DNA from: Hyphomicrobiales bacterium | GTDB lineage: Bacteria > Pseudomonadota > Alphaproteobacteria > Rhizobiales > Rhizobiaceae | DNA: 64,000 nucleotides | Direction of reading: 5' to 3' | Assembly (NCBI GenBank): GCA_900472485.1 | Contig: UCII01000010.1 | Span: 1-64,000, forward strand | In this document: positions 27,504 through 36,769 of the stretch, piece after piece | Layout: every line of letters begins with the position of its first letter | Numbering within the stretch: position 1 is the stretch's first letter | The notes under the pieces: generated by a model | Databases searched by the model: none | Told to the model about the DNA's origin: nothing | What the model saw: the letters and a program-made list of their open reading frames with translations, nothing else | Translations under genes and position numbers: made by a program

Positions 27504-28547
27504 TTACTTGCTCCCGGTCTTCTCTGTATGGCTGATCCGGTCGGCGAGGCGATCGAGCGTGCGGCGCATCGATTTCGCCTCCTCCTGCTGGGCCTCGATC
27601 CAATCGCGCAGCATCTGCTGTTCGTTGCGCATGTTCTTGACCAGGCCCTGAATGCCTTCCGCAAGGTTTGCCATGGCCGTCACAGAACGCTGGCCGCCGC
27701 CCTCCTCGGCAATCTTGCGCAGATAGTCCGATAGCGCCCGCACATCCTCCGAAGAGGCGCCGGTCGCGCCTTCGATGACCGGGGCGATGTCGGAGCCGAC
27801 GTCGGTGACGGAAGAAAGCCAATTTTCAAGTTCGGTATAGAAGCGGTTCTGCGCGCGACCGGCCTGCAGGTCGAGGAAGCCGAGGATCAGCGAGCCGGAA
27901 AGACCGAGCAGCGAGGAGGAGAAGGCCGTGCCCATACCCACAAGCGGGCCGGAAAGACCTGATTTCAAGGCGCTCAGAATGTCCCCTGAGTCGCCGGTGC
28001 CGGCATCGAGGCCCTGGATGACGTCGTTGATCGAGCCGATCGTGCCGATCAGGCCCCAGAAGGTGCCGAGCAGGCCGAGAAAGACGAGGAGGCCGATAAG
28101 ATAGCGCGAGGTATCGCGCGATTCGTCGAGGCGGGTAGCAATCGAATCAAGGATCGAGCGCAGGGTCGCCGTGGAAAGCTGCATGGCACGGCGGTTGCCG
28201 AGCAGCGCTCGCATCGGTGCCAGCAGCCGCGGATTGCGGCCAACCTTGTCCGCATTGCCGACGGCGCGGAAATGATTGAACCAGCGAACCTCCGGCCTCA
28301 GCATCAGCACATGGTTGAAGACCAGGAGGATGCCGACGACCAAAACGCCGACGATCAAGCCATTGAGGCCGGGATTGTGCAGGAAGGCGACCTGCGCCTG
28401 GCGGAAAAGGATCGCCACGATGAAGCCGACGATGACCAGGAAAAGAATCATCGTCCAGAAGAAAGCCATCGGGCTTGAAAGCTTGTAGGCGTAATTTCCC
28501 GATACGTTGTCGGTCGATCCGAGATCCGACAGATTCACATTTTCCAT
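27504..28547 (-). CDS. MotA/TolQ/ExbB-like proton channel protein
   Basis: This 347-residue protein has four hydrophobic helices (about 22-45, 58-78, 148-172 and 205-228). The TolQ/ExbB/MotA core is seen in LLVFLGLLGTFWGLIGTIGSI and GPLVGMGTAFSSSLLGLSGSLILG. The C-terminal tail is helical. The ATG at 28547 has GGAG at good spacing; the open frame extends to 28562. It is followed at once by the MotB/OmpA-like gene, and together they resemble a stator unit. suhB lies upstream behind a terminator. Confidence 0.88.
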   Translation of the reverse strand: MENVNLSDLGSTDNVSGNYAYKLSSPMAFFWTMILFLVIVGFIVAILFRQAQVAFLHNPGLNGLIVGVLVVGILLVFNHVLMLRPEVRWFNHFRAVGNADKVGRNPRLLAPMRALLGNRRAMQLSTATLRSILDSIATRLDESRDTSRYLIGLLVFLGLLGTFWGLIGTIGSINDVIQGLDAGTGDSGDILSALKSGLSGPLVGMGTAFSSSLLGLSGSLILGFLDLQAGRAQNRFYTELENWLSSVTDVGSDIAPVIEGATGASSEDVRALSDYLRKIAEEGGGQRSVTAMANLAEGIQGLVKNMRNEQQMLRDWIEAQQEEAKSMRRTLDRLADRISHTEKTGSK

Positions 28548-28622
28548 CACACGCTCCGACACCGCATCTTCCGCAGGCGGAGACTAGAGCAACATTGTGC
28601 CGAATTGAAGAGACGGCAAGCA

Positions 28623-28653
28623 CAAAACAGCCCGTTGGCAACAGACTGTTTTG
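28623..28653 (-). terminator. Terminator after suhB
   Basis: On this strand AAAACAGTCTGTT and AACGGGCTGTTTT form a 13-bp stem (with G-T pairs) around GCC, ending in TTTT. It separates suhB from the MotA-like gene. Confidence 0.65.
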
Positions 28654-28682
28654 CCATTCGAAAAAGCGAATGGGGGAATGGC

Positions 28683-29483
28683 TTACTTCGTCGGGATCGG
28701 TCGCTTAACCACTTCGGCGAGTGCTTTCTGGATATGCTCGTTGCCGCAGATGATCGAACTGGTGCCGAGCATGTCCGTGCCGCCATGGAAATCTGAGACG
28801 AAACCACCGGCTTCGCGGATCAGCAGAATGCCGGCTGCTATATCCCAGGGAGACAGGCCAGTTTCCCAGAAGCCGTCGAAACGGCCGGCAGCGACATAAG
28901 CGAGATCGAGCGATGCAGAACCGAGACGGCGGACACCGGCAACCTCGCCCATGACATGACGCAGTTCCACCAGGAACTTGCCGTGATTGCCGCGGCCGAG
29001 ATGCGGAACGCCGCAGCCGATGACGCTGTCCGACAGCACACGACGCGAGGCCACGCGTAGGCGACGATCGTTGAGGAATGCGCCACCGCCGCGCTCGGTC
29101 GTATAGAGTTCGTCGGTTGCCGGATTGAAGATGACGCCGGCGACGATCTCGTCGTTGCGCTCAAGGGCGATCGAGACGGAAAACAGCGGAATGCCGTGCA
29201 GGAAGTTGGTGGTGCCGTCGAGCGGATCGACGATCCAGCGATGGGCGCCATCCGTGCCCTTGACCTCTTCGCCTTCCTCGCCGAGGAAACCGTAGGTCGG
29301 GCGTGCCTTCAACAGCTCGTCGCGGATGATCTTCTGCGCCTTCAGATCCGCCTGGCTGACGAAATCGCCCGGTCCCTTCACCGAAACCTGCAGGTTCTGC
29401 ACTTCGCCGAAATCGCGGCTGAGCGACTTGCCTGCCTTGAGGGCAGCCTGAACCATGACATTGAGAAGAGCAGAACGGGCCAT
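28683..29483 (-). CDS. suhB: Inositol monophosphatase family protein
   Basis: This 266-residue Mg-dependent phosphatase has the three family motifs: GEEGEE near residue 70, WIVDPLDGTTNF near 83-94 and the C-terminal WDIAAGILLIREAGG. The family removes phosphate from inositol-1-phosphate and related sugar phosphates. In E. coli SuhB also takes part in rRNA antitermination, so the symbol indicates homology, not a proven role. It is on the same strand as the neighbouring Sel1-repeat gene, 190 bases downstream. Confidence 0.93.
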   Translation of the reverse strand: MARSALLNVMVQAALKAGKSLSRDFGEVQNLQVSVKGPGDFVSQADLKAQKIIRDELLKARPTYGFLGEEGEEVKGTDGAHRWIVDPLDGTTNFLHGIPLFSVSIALERNDEIVAGVIFNPATDELYTTERGGGAFLNDRRLRVASRRVLSDSVIGCGVPHLGRGNHGKFLVELRHVMGEVAGVRRLGSASLDLAYVAAGRFDGFWETGLSPWDIAAGILLIREAGGFVSDFHGGTDMLGTSSIICGNEHIQKALAEVVKRPIPTK

Positions 29484-29674
29484 CGGGGTTCCTTGGATAA
29501 TGCAGAAAGCGCTGACCGGGCCCGAAAGCAGGCACCGACGGAGCAGGAGCGTCAGCGGAAATAAAGATTGGCGGCCTCAAGACCATAAAATCGCGGGAAT
29601 TTCAAGTGGTGAGGCCATGGCAGACGCAAACTGACCTCAGATCAGCTCCGCCAGGGCTCGATCCGGCACCTTTA

Positions 29675-30895
29675 TTATCGCGCGCGCCGATACTTGTTGG
29701 CTGCGTCGATGGCCGCCTTCTGCTGGTAGTCCTCGATCCCTTGATAGAAATCCTCGAGCTCGGGGTCTTTCAGGCCGGCACGACGGGAAATGACATACCA
29801 GGTGGCGGCGGCAACCGGATCCTGCTTCGTGCCGATAGCGTTGATATAAAGATGCGCCAGCTTGTTTTGCGCAACGACGTTGCCACGATAGGCTGCGACC
29901 CGCATCCAGTTGAAGCCGTTTTCGAGATCCTGTGCGCCGCCGGTACCATTGATCAGCCAGATGCCCATGTCGAGCTGTGCGGTATCGAAGCCGGCATTGG
30001 CGGCACGCGACAGCCACTCGCGTGCGCGCGCCTTCTTCTCCGGTGGCAGATCGGGCAGGTTGAGATAAAGCTGTGAAACGGCATATTGCGCGTCGGCGAT
30101 GCCCTGCTCGGCGGATTTCTCATAATAGGGAAGCGCCATCTGCAGACCCTTCGGGCCTGGATTTTCGGCCGTCAGCATCTGGGCGACGTTGAATTCCGCC
30201 GAAGGCTGACCTGCATCGGCCGCCTTCCTCATCCATTCGTCGGCCTTCTTCTGGTCGCGGGGCACATCACGGCCCTCCATCAGGATCAGCGCGTATTTGA
30301 ACATCGCCGTAGGGTCGCCGCCCTCGGCCGCCTTGCTGTACCAGAAGGCGGCGTCCTTCGTGTCGCGCTTGACGCCCAGACCCTCTGCCATCAGCTCCGC
30401 GATCAAGGTCTGTGCGGCCGGATCGCCAAGCTGCGCCCGCGGCAATGCCTTCTGGAAGGCGGTCAGGTAATAGCCGCGCTGGAAGGCGCCATAGGCATCG
30501 TCCACCTTGCCGGTGAAAGGCTTTTCCGGCGGCAGGTCGGGCAAGTTTGCCCCCATGCGCTCGAAAACCCCGACCCCCTGGGATGGCTTGATGTCGCTGT
30601 CAGCTTTCGGCTCCGCGCCCGGCTGGATCTTTTCGGTCTTGAAGGTGCCGGCATCGGCGCCCAGAGGCCGCGTCATGACATTGTCGTTGTGCTGCGGCGC
30701 CTCTGGCACGGTTGTATCGTCGTCCGATTGTGCACCCTCATCCGGCCGTGCGCCCTTCTCCGCCGGCTGCGAAACACCGGGCAGCGACGTGTCACTGTTG
30801 CCTGATTGCGCTGCGGCCAGCAACGGAAATGCGGCGAGTCCGGCTGTAAGCACGGCAAGGAAGGATCGATGGCGGAATCGAGGCGCTGACGACAT
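29675..30895 (-). CDS. Secreted Sel1/TPR-repeat protein
   Basis: This 406-residue protein starts with a signal peptide (hydrophobic about 12-28, cleavage after AAAQS-like sequence). A proline- and acid-rich low-complexity region (about 30-120) leads into several Sel1-like repeats (AEGGDPTAMFKYALILMEG, DAGQPSAEFNVAQML, EQGIADAQYAVSQLYL, NAGFDTAQLDMGIWL). Sel1 repeats mediate protein contacts, often in envelope or signalling proteins. It lies ten bases downstream of the ThiE-like gene and may be co-transcribed with it. The exact function is unknown. Confidence 0.88.
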   Translation of the reverse strand: MSSAPRFRHRSFLAVLTAGLAAFPLLAAAQSGNSDTSLPGVSQPAEKGARPDEGAQSDDDTTVPEAPQHNDNVMTRPLGADAGTFKTEKIQPGAEPKADSDIKPSQGVGVFERMGANLPDLPPEKPFTGKVDDAYGAFQRGYYLTAFQKALPRAQLGDPAAQTLIAELMAEGLGVKRDTKDAAFWYSKAAEGGDPTAMFKYALILMEGRDVPRDQKKADEWMRKAADAGQPSAEFNVAQMLTAENPGPKGLQMALPYYEKSAEQGIADAQYAVSQLYLNLPDLPPEKKARAREWLSRAANAGFDTAQLDMGIWLINGTGGAQDLENGFNWMRVAAYRGNVVAQNKLAHLYINAIGTKQDPVAAATWYVISRRAGLKDPELEDFYQGIEDYQQKAAIDAANKYRRAR

Positions 30896-30904
30896 GAATC
30901 GCTA

Positions 30905-31558
30905 TCAATCCTCAAACCGTGGCGCTTTTTCGTCCAGAAGCGCATTCACTTCGGCAACGATGGACGAGGCAGCGGCAGGGTCGGCAAAAACCGCCTGATG
31001 CAGCGCGACGAACTCGGCACCCGTCAGGGCTACCTCCAGCGCCGACTTCGGATCGGTACCGCCCATGACGATGCAGGGGATTTCGATCATCGAGGCCCAC
31101 CACTCGCCAAGCGCCAGATTTTTCGGATGCGCCTCGGGCTTGATGTCGCCATCGAGCTTGCCGAAAAAGATATAGTCCGGCCTAAGCTCGCCGACCTCCA
31201 GTGCGCTGTGCCTGTCGGCCGCGCTGCCGCCGCCGACGATCAGCTTCGGCACGAATTTTTCGACGGCTTCGGTAAGCTCGGTGATGTTGCCGGCGATATG
31301 CAGGCCGTCGGCCTTGACACGGCCCGCGACGCGGCTGTCCCCGGCAATGAGCGCTGCCGCTCCTGCGGCCTGAATGACCGGCACCAGCTTTTCCGCATGT
31401 CTCTGAAAGGTGCTGTCATCGAGCCCGTATTGCGGGATGATCACCGAAGCGACGTCCCCGCCCCTCAAGGCATCTGCCACCGCCGTCGCCCGCTGCTCTA
31501 TATCGGCAATGTCGGGAACGATGAGAACGAGGCGGCAACGATCTTCAGGCACGGTCAT
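30905..31558 (-). CDS. Thiamine phosphate synthase-like protein
   Basis: This 217-residue TIM-barrel protein has ThiE-like segments: VADALRGGDVASVIIPQ, an ALIAGDSRVAGRVKADGLHI strand and DYIFFGKLDG. CIVMGGTDPKSALEVALTGAEFVALHQAVF contains the phosphate-binding loop. ThiE joins hydroxymethylpyrimidine diphosphate and thiazole phosphate. Other thi genes are absent, and the usual thiazole-domain signature is weakened, so it may be a paralogue with another role. The ATG at 31558 was chosen because GGAAG precedes it; the open frame runs to 31714. Confidence 0.75.
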   Translation of the reverse strand: MTVPEDRCRLVLIVPDIADIEQRATAVADALRGGDVASVIIPQYGLDDSTFQRHAEKLVPVIQAAGAAALIAGDSRVAGRVKADGLHIAGNITELTEAVEKFVPKLIVGGGSAADRHSALEVGELRPDYIFFGKLDGDIKPEAHPKNLALGEWWASMIEIPCIVMGGTDPKSALEVALTGAEFVALHQAVFADPAAASSIVAEVNALLDEKAPRFED

Positions 31559-31781
31559 GCGAGCTTCCATGGTTTCGGCTTCCATCGTCAGCGATGGCGC
31601 ACCGGTTCGATAATCGTGAGTAAATCCGTTAGCTCTCTCTGACAAGGGGCAGCGACCGAAACCGGCAATTCGCAACAGAGGACACTCACGGCGCGAACCT
31701 CCGCAGGCAACCATCCTTACAATATATCATGCAGCGCACAATTAACTTGCCGCCCTTTGGTGTTTGACGTAGCTTTCCGCC

Positions 31782-32042
31782 ATGTCGACCATGGACCCTT
31801 TCGCAGCCATCGCGGATCCGAACCGGCGTCATCTGCTGGAGGAATTGCGCCGCGCACCCAAGACGGTCAACGAACTGGCGCAGGGCCTGCCAATCAGCCG
31901 CCCGGCCGTCTCGCAGCATCTCAAGGCGCTGCTCGACAGCAACCTCGTTTCCGTCACCAATGAAGGCACGAAACGCATATACGCGGTCAACAGCCGCGGC
32001 TTCGACAAGCTGAACCTATGGCTGGATCAGTTCTGGTCCTGA
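31782..32042 (+). CDS. ArsR family winged-helix regulator
   Basis: This 86-residue protein consists almost only of the ArsR DNA-binding domain: DPFAAIADPNRRHLLEEL, TVNELAQGLPISRPAVSQHLKALLDSNLV and the ending FDKLNLWLDQFW. No metal-ligand cysteines are present. ArsR proteins with this LDQFW end are usually paired with an SRPBCC-domain gene. None follows here, and the next 400 bases hold only fragments. The start could also be the ATG three codons later. Confidence 0.88.
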   Translation: MSTMDPFAAIADPNRRHLLEELRRAPKTVNELAQGLPISRPAVSQHLKALLDSNLVSVTNEGTKRIYAVNSRGFDKLNLWLDQFWS

Positions 32043-32444
32043 AAAGGCCCTTCGCTTTCGCGGCATTTAGCAGCCGGCGGCGACAACAATGACAGCGCGA
32101 ACCGCGGTTTTGGCCTGCCGCCCCTGGAGCTAAGCCAGCGATAGAAACGACATGACTTCCGGATGGGCCAGCGGCGTGACGAAACTGGCATCGTCGCGAC
32201 GTGCCATCAAAACCCGGCCACCCTCGATGAATGAAGACTACAACGAGCCGAGAGTCGTCAGCGACGACATTTGTTGTTTAAGATGGGGAAAATTGCGCCA
32301 ACCCCTACTTTCGACGCTATGACGCTGGCGCATCCGTTTTGACGGAAATGCTCATCGATCCTGGCTGGAAAATTGCCTCTAGACCTTTCGATCTGCCTCT
32401 CTTGCCCCAAGATCGATGGCTTTTTTGAACTTTGGAACGTTACC
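32043..32444. other. Intergenic stretch, possibly decayed gene remnants
   Basis: No intact gene is seen. On the minus strand, at about 32131-32230, a short stop-bounded frame contains the peptide EGGRVLMARRDDASFV and ends in EVMSFLSLA. It could be the tail of a lost protein, but I cannot name a family. The usual SRPBCC partner of the preceding ArsR gene is absent. The remainder is AT-richer than its surroundings. Confidence 0.3.
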
Positions 32445-32618
32445 TCAGTGAACAGAGGAACGCAGACGCTGGATTTCGTCCTTGACGCGCAGTTTCCTGC
32501 GTTTGATGTCGGCTATTTCCGTATCATTGCTAGAGGGAGATGACATTGCCGCATGTAGCGCCTCCTCGAGCGCGACATGTTTCTTTTCGAGCGATTCAAG
32601 ATGAGCTTGAACAGTCAT
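32445..32618 (-). CDS. DUF465 (YdcH family) small protein
   Basis: This 57-residue frame encodes a two-helix hairpin: QAHLESLEKKHVALEEALHAA, a turn SSPSSND, then IADIKRRKLRVKDEIQRLR. This is the DUF465/YdcH pattern. GGAAGG precedes the ATG. Function is unknown, though such small coiled-coil proteins are very common in alphaproteobacteria. A second DUF465-like gene lies divergently about 230 bases away. Confidence 0.85.
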   Translation of the reverse strand: MTVQAHLESLEKKHVALEEALHAAMSSPSSNDTEIADIKRRKLRVKDEIQRLRSSVH

Positions 32619-32849
32619 ATGACCCTTCCTTCCTCTTTAAGGGCCCTGACCATCCATTCGCCAAGGCCCTAGGTGTCAACCCTCCCACTGTGCCATAATA
32701 TCCGGCCGTTGTCGAAGGCGAAAACGTGGCCTATAGGCGGCAAATTCGTGATGAAGGATAACTTCCCGTTATCGCCATTTGGTGATAGGAGCTTGCGGAA
32801 TTCAGGAGGCGGAACGAATGCGATTCCGCGATATGCTGGGGAAATGAAC

Positions 32850-33053
32850 ATGGCCGATCAGGAACAGGCGGAAATCAGGCTGATCGTGGCGCGTTTGCGC
32901 CAGGAACACGAGGATTATGATGCCGCAATCAATGCCATGATCGAGACGGGCTGCGACGCTCTTCGTATCCAGCGCATGAAGAAGAAGAAGCTCGTCATCA
33001 AGGACAAGCTGACCAAGCTGGAAGACCAGATCATCCCCGATATCATAGCCTGA
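32850..33053 (+). CDS. DUF465 (YdcH family) small protein
   Basis: This 67-residue protein has two charged helices, [24 protein letters not shown] and [25 protein letters not shown], ending in IPDIIA. It matches DUF465. GGGGA lies about eight bases before the ATG at 32850; an ATG two codons earlier is too close to it. purE follows after 16 bases. This conserved gene pair implies co-expression with purine synthesis, though no functional link is known. Confidence 0.88.
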   Translation: MADQEQAEIRLIVARLRQEHEDYDAAINAMIETGCDALRIQRMKKKKLVIKDKLTKLEDQIIPDIIA

Positions 33054-33069
33054 GGAGCACAACGCAACG

Positions 33070-33563
<494 letters not shown>

Positions 33564-33567
<4 letters not shown>

Positions 33568-34622
33568 ACGTGAAGACGATCGGCATCATCGGCGGCGGCC
33601 AGCTCGGCCGCATGCTGGCCATGGCGGCCGCCCGCCTGAATTTCCGCACCATCATCCTCGAGCCGCAGGCGGATTGCCCGGCCGCCCATGTCGCCAACGC
33701 GCAGATTGCCGCTGCCTATGACGATGCGGCCGCGCTTGCCGAGCTGGCGAAGCGCTGCGATGTCGTGACCTATGAATTCGAGAATGTGCCCGTGACCGCC
33801 GCCGAGGATCTCGCCTTGCAGGTAACGGTCTATCCGCCGCCCAAGGCGCTGGAAATGGCGCAGGACCGGCTGACTGAAAAGAGCTTCATCAACGGCTGCG
33901 GCATTCCGACGGCCCGCTTCCATGCCGTCGACAGCCAGGCCGATCTCGAAAAGGCGCTCGCCGATTTCGGTGGGCAAGGTGTGCTGAAGACCCGTCGTCT
34001 CGGCTATGACGGCAAAGGGCAGCGCGTCTATCGCTCCGCCGCCGACAGCGCCGAGGGCGGCTATGCAGCCCTGGGCAGCGTGCCGCTGATTCTGGAAAGC
34101 TTCGTATCCTTCGAGCGTGAAATCTCGATCATCGCCGCCCGAGGCAGCGACGGGAAAGTCGCCTGCTACGATCCAGCGGAGAACGTCCATCGCAACGGCA
34201 TTCTCCACACCTCGACGCTGCCGGCGAGTATTTCCGCTCAGACCGCCGCGGCCGCGCGTGAAGCTGCGGAGAAGATATTGACGGCGCTCGGCTATGTCGG
34301 CGTCATCGGCATCGAGTTCTTCGTGCTTGCCGATGGCAGCCTGATCGCCAATGAAATGGCGCCGCGCGTCCACAATTCCGGCCATTGGACGGAGGCCGCC
34401 TGTGTCATCTCGCAATTCGAGCAGCATATCCGCGCCGTCGGCGGCCTGCCGCTCGGAAATCCTCGGCGCCACTCGGATTGCGTCATGACGAATCTCATCG
34501 GCGACGACATCCTGGCACTGCCGGAATGGCTACGCCTTGACGACACGCTCGTACATCTCTACGGCAAGACGGAAGCCCGGCCGGGCCGCAAGATGGGCCA
34601 TGTTACACAGCTTCTACGCTGA
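33564..34622 (+). CDS. purK: 5-(carboxyamino)imidazole ribonucleotide synthase
   Basis: This 352-residue ATP-grasp enzyme carboxylates AIR with bicarbonate and ATP to N5-CAIR, the substrate of PurE. The N terminus [19 protein letters not shown] is the PurK biotin-carboxylase-like fold. The ATP-grasp region includes [15 protein letters not shown], and [13 protein letters not shown] is the family motif. The start overlaps the purE stop (ATGA). A terminator follows at 34692. Confidence 0.97.
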
Positions 34623-34691
34623 GAGCAGCGGGAAAAAGCCCTGACATGGTTGACAGCGCACGGTCGACAGGGTATTTGCTCCCCACCCTAA

Positions 34692-34715
34692 AGAGCGCGC
34701 CCTGAGCGCGCTTTT
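34692..34715 (+). terminator. Terminator after purEK
   Basis: AGCGCGC (34694-34700) pairs with GCGCGCT (34706-34712) around CCTGA, and TTTT ends at 34715. Confidence 0.8.
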
Positions 34716-34773
34716 GATTGTTAAAGACCCGGGCGAATGTGACATTCCCCCTCAGAGATCGCGGATCAGAAAA

Positions 34774-34899
34774 ATGAAGATCAAGAATTCGCTCAAGTCG
34801 CTCAAGGCGCGCCATCGTGACAACCGTCTCGTCCGCCGCAAGGGCCGCATCTACATCATCAACAAGCTGAACCCGCGCTACAAGGCTCGTCAGGGCTGA
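34774..34899 (+). CDS. rpmJ: 50S ribosomal protein L36, Cys-free form
   Basis: This 41-residue protein reads [17 protein letters not shown] and continues with [21 protein letters not shown]. The three cysteines and histidine that bind zinc in the common L36 are absent, so it is the YkgO-like type. The ATG at 34774 was chosen because the upstream 20 codons of the open frame are unrelated. L36 lies at the peptidyl-transferase region of the large subunit. It is a single-gene unit between the purEK terminator and a TPR gene. Confidence 0.95.
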   Translation: MKIKNSLKSLKARHRDNRLVRRKGRIYIINKLNPRYKARQG

Positions 34900-34990
34900 T
34901 ATAGCGCGCGGCTCGGGTCCCATGGATCCGGGCTTCAGTTTTAGTTGATCGCATCAAATTTGTTTTGATCTTCGACATTGGCGGGCTACT

Positions 34991-35620
34991 ATGCCCGCCA
35001 TGCGCATTTTTGCTTTGTCATATCTAGCCCTGCCGATTCTGTTTGCTCTGACTGCCTCTGCGCCCCATGCGGCTCTGGCTGACGAGCAGAACCCTGTGGA
35101 AAAGCAGAATCCGGGCAATTCCTCCGGCACCCTGTCGCCGAAGCAGCAGCTCGACAATCTGTTCACAGCGCTGAAGCGCCAACGCGATTCCGACCAGGCA
35201 AGCTTGATAGCGGATCAGATCAGTGCCGAACTCAGCGATTCCGGCAGCGCCACCATCAATCTCCTGATGCAATGGGCCGACAAGGCCATTCAGGAAAAGC
35301 GTAATGCCGCTGCGATGGATTATCTCGATCAGGTGATCTCGCTGAAGCCCGACTATGTCGAAGGCTGGAACCGCCGCGCCACGCTCAATTTTGCGATCGG
35401 CGACTATCGCAAGTCGATGGAAGACATCAATCAGGTCCTGCGCATCGAGCCGCGCCATTTCGGCGCGCTGGCCGGCATGGCGGCGATGCTGACCGAGCGC
35501 GGCAACGACGCACAGGCTCTCAGGGTATGGGATCGTTTTCTGGAAGTCTACCCGGCGAATCGATCGGCCCAGGAAGAAGCCGGCAAGCTCTCGGAAAAAC
35601 TTGCCGGCAGCCGCACCTGA
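34991..35620 (+). CDS. Secreted tetratricopeptide-repeat protein
   Basis: This 209-residue protein begins with a signal peptide (hydrophobic about 5-24, ALADE-like cleavage near 30-32). Three TPR-like units lie in residues about 90-200 (AAMDYLDQVISLKPDYVEGWNRRATLNFAIGDYRKSMEDINQVLRIEPRHFGALAGMAAML). It is probably periplasmic and may mediate protein contacts. The start could also be the ATG at 35000. It does not resemble a named TPR protein that I know. Confidence 0.85.
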   Translation: MPAMRIFALSYLALPILFALTASAPHAALADEQNPVEKQNPGNSSGTLSPKQQLDNLFTALKRQRDSDQASLIADQISAELSDSGSATINLLMQWADKAIQEKRNAAAMDYLDQVISLKPDYVEGWNRRATLNFAIGDYRKSMEDINQVLRIEPRHFGALAGMAAMLTERGNDAQALRVWDRFLEVYPANRSAQEEAGKLSEKLAGSRT

Positions 35621-35719
35621 TTTTCTGCCGCGGTTTCCCGGCGGAAATCGCATTTGGAGGGATGAAAAGCCGCCACATCGCGCTAGATTAGCGTCTTAAG
35701 ATATTTGATCCGTGCCGCA

Positions 35720-36769
35720 ATGATCGATTCTTTCCTCGCCGCCATTGTCTTGCTTCTTATCGCCGCCGCAGGCTTTTCCGCCTACAAGACCCGCGCCATC
35801 GAGCAGGCCTATCCCAACATTGGCGAGCTTACCGATATCGGCGGCTACCGCCTCAACGCCGTACATCTGCCGCGCCCCACAACCGCGGATCTACCCGCCT
35901 TGATCTTTATCCACGGCGCCAGCGGCAATCTGCGCGATCAGCTGGCAGCTTTCGCAGCGCCCTTAAGTGGCCGCGCTGAAATGCTATTCGTCGATCGCCC
36001 CGGTCACGGCTATTCCGAACGCGGGACCGCCGAAAACGCCCTTCCCTCCGGTCAGGCCGATGCCATCGCCCAACTGATGGATAAGCGCGGCATCAAGAGC
36101 GCCATCATCGTCGGCCACTCCTTCGGCGGCGCAATAGCAGCTGCCTTTGGCATGCGCCATCCTGAAAGAACCGAGGGCCTGCTCTTTCTCGCGCCGGCAA
36201 CACACCCCTGGTCCGGCGGCGTCGACTGGTACTATACGCTTGCCGCCACGCCCGTCTTCGGCTGGCTCTTTACGCAGATCTTCGTTATCCCGCTCGGCTT
36301 GCGCCGGGTCGAGACCGGCACGCTCAGCATCTTCCGCCCGAATGCGCGGCCGGCCGACTATATAATGAAGACGGCACCGGAACTGGTGCTGCGGCCGCGG
36401 ACCTTCCGCAACAACGCGATCGATGTGGTCAATCTCTTTGCTTATGTCTCGGCCCATGCGCCTCGCTACAACGAGATCAAGGCACCCGTGATCATCATTA
36501 CCGGCGACAGCGACGATGTCGTGCTGGAGGAGTTGCATTCACGTGGACTTGCCCGGGATATCGCAGGCGCCGAACTCGTCACCATCCGCAATCTCGGCCA
36601 TAAGCCCGATTATGTAACGACGGATGTCGCGATCGCCGCCATGGAACGGCTGGCAGGCCAGCCGCGCGATCTCTATCAGTTGGCTGCACAGGCGGAAATC
36701 CGCATCGCCAGCCTGACGGGAGAATCCGTTGAAACCGCCACCGTTTCTCAGGCGGTTACGACATCGTAG
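35720..36769 (+). CDS. Membrane-anchored alpha/beta hydrolase
   Basis: This 349-residue protein has an N-terminal membrane anchor (DSFLAAIVLLLIAAAGFSAY). The alpha/beta-hydrolase core follows: FIHGASGNLRDQ oxyanion region, VGHSFGGAIAAAFG nucleophile elbow near residue 135, GDSDDVV acid site and a C-terminal LGHKPDYV histidine. The substrate is unknown; esters or lactones are possible. I chose the ATG at 35720; a TTG at 35705 is an alternative. Its last 22 bases overlap the end of the convergent LysR gene. Confidence 0.88.
   Translation: MIDSFLAAIVLLLIAAAGFSAYKTRAIEQAYPNIGELTDIGGYRLNAVHLPRPTTADLPALIFIHGASGNLRDQLAAFAAPLSGRAEMLFVDRPGHGYSERGTAENALPSGQADAIAQLMDKRGIKSAIIVGHSFGGAIAAAFGMRHPERTEGLLFLAPATHPWSGGVDWYYTLAATPVFGWLFTQIFVIPLGLRRVETGTLSIFRPNARPADYIMKTAPELVLRPRTFRNNAIDVVNLFAYVSAHAPRYNEIKAPVIIITGDSDDVVLEELHSRGLARDIAGAELVTIRNLGHKPDYVTTDVAIAAMERLAGQPRDLYQLAAQAEIRIASLTGESVETATVSQAVTTS

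Noticed and set aside
26469..28547. Zorya-type anti-phage system (ZorA/ZorB-like pair)
   Set aside because: The MotA/MotB-like pair resembles ZorAB, but no ZorC/ZorD-type or nuclease/helicase gene is adjacent. The neighbours are suhB and a convergent sigma factor gene.
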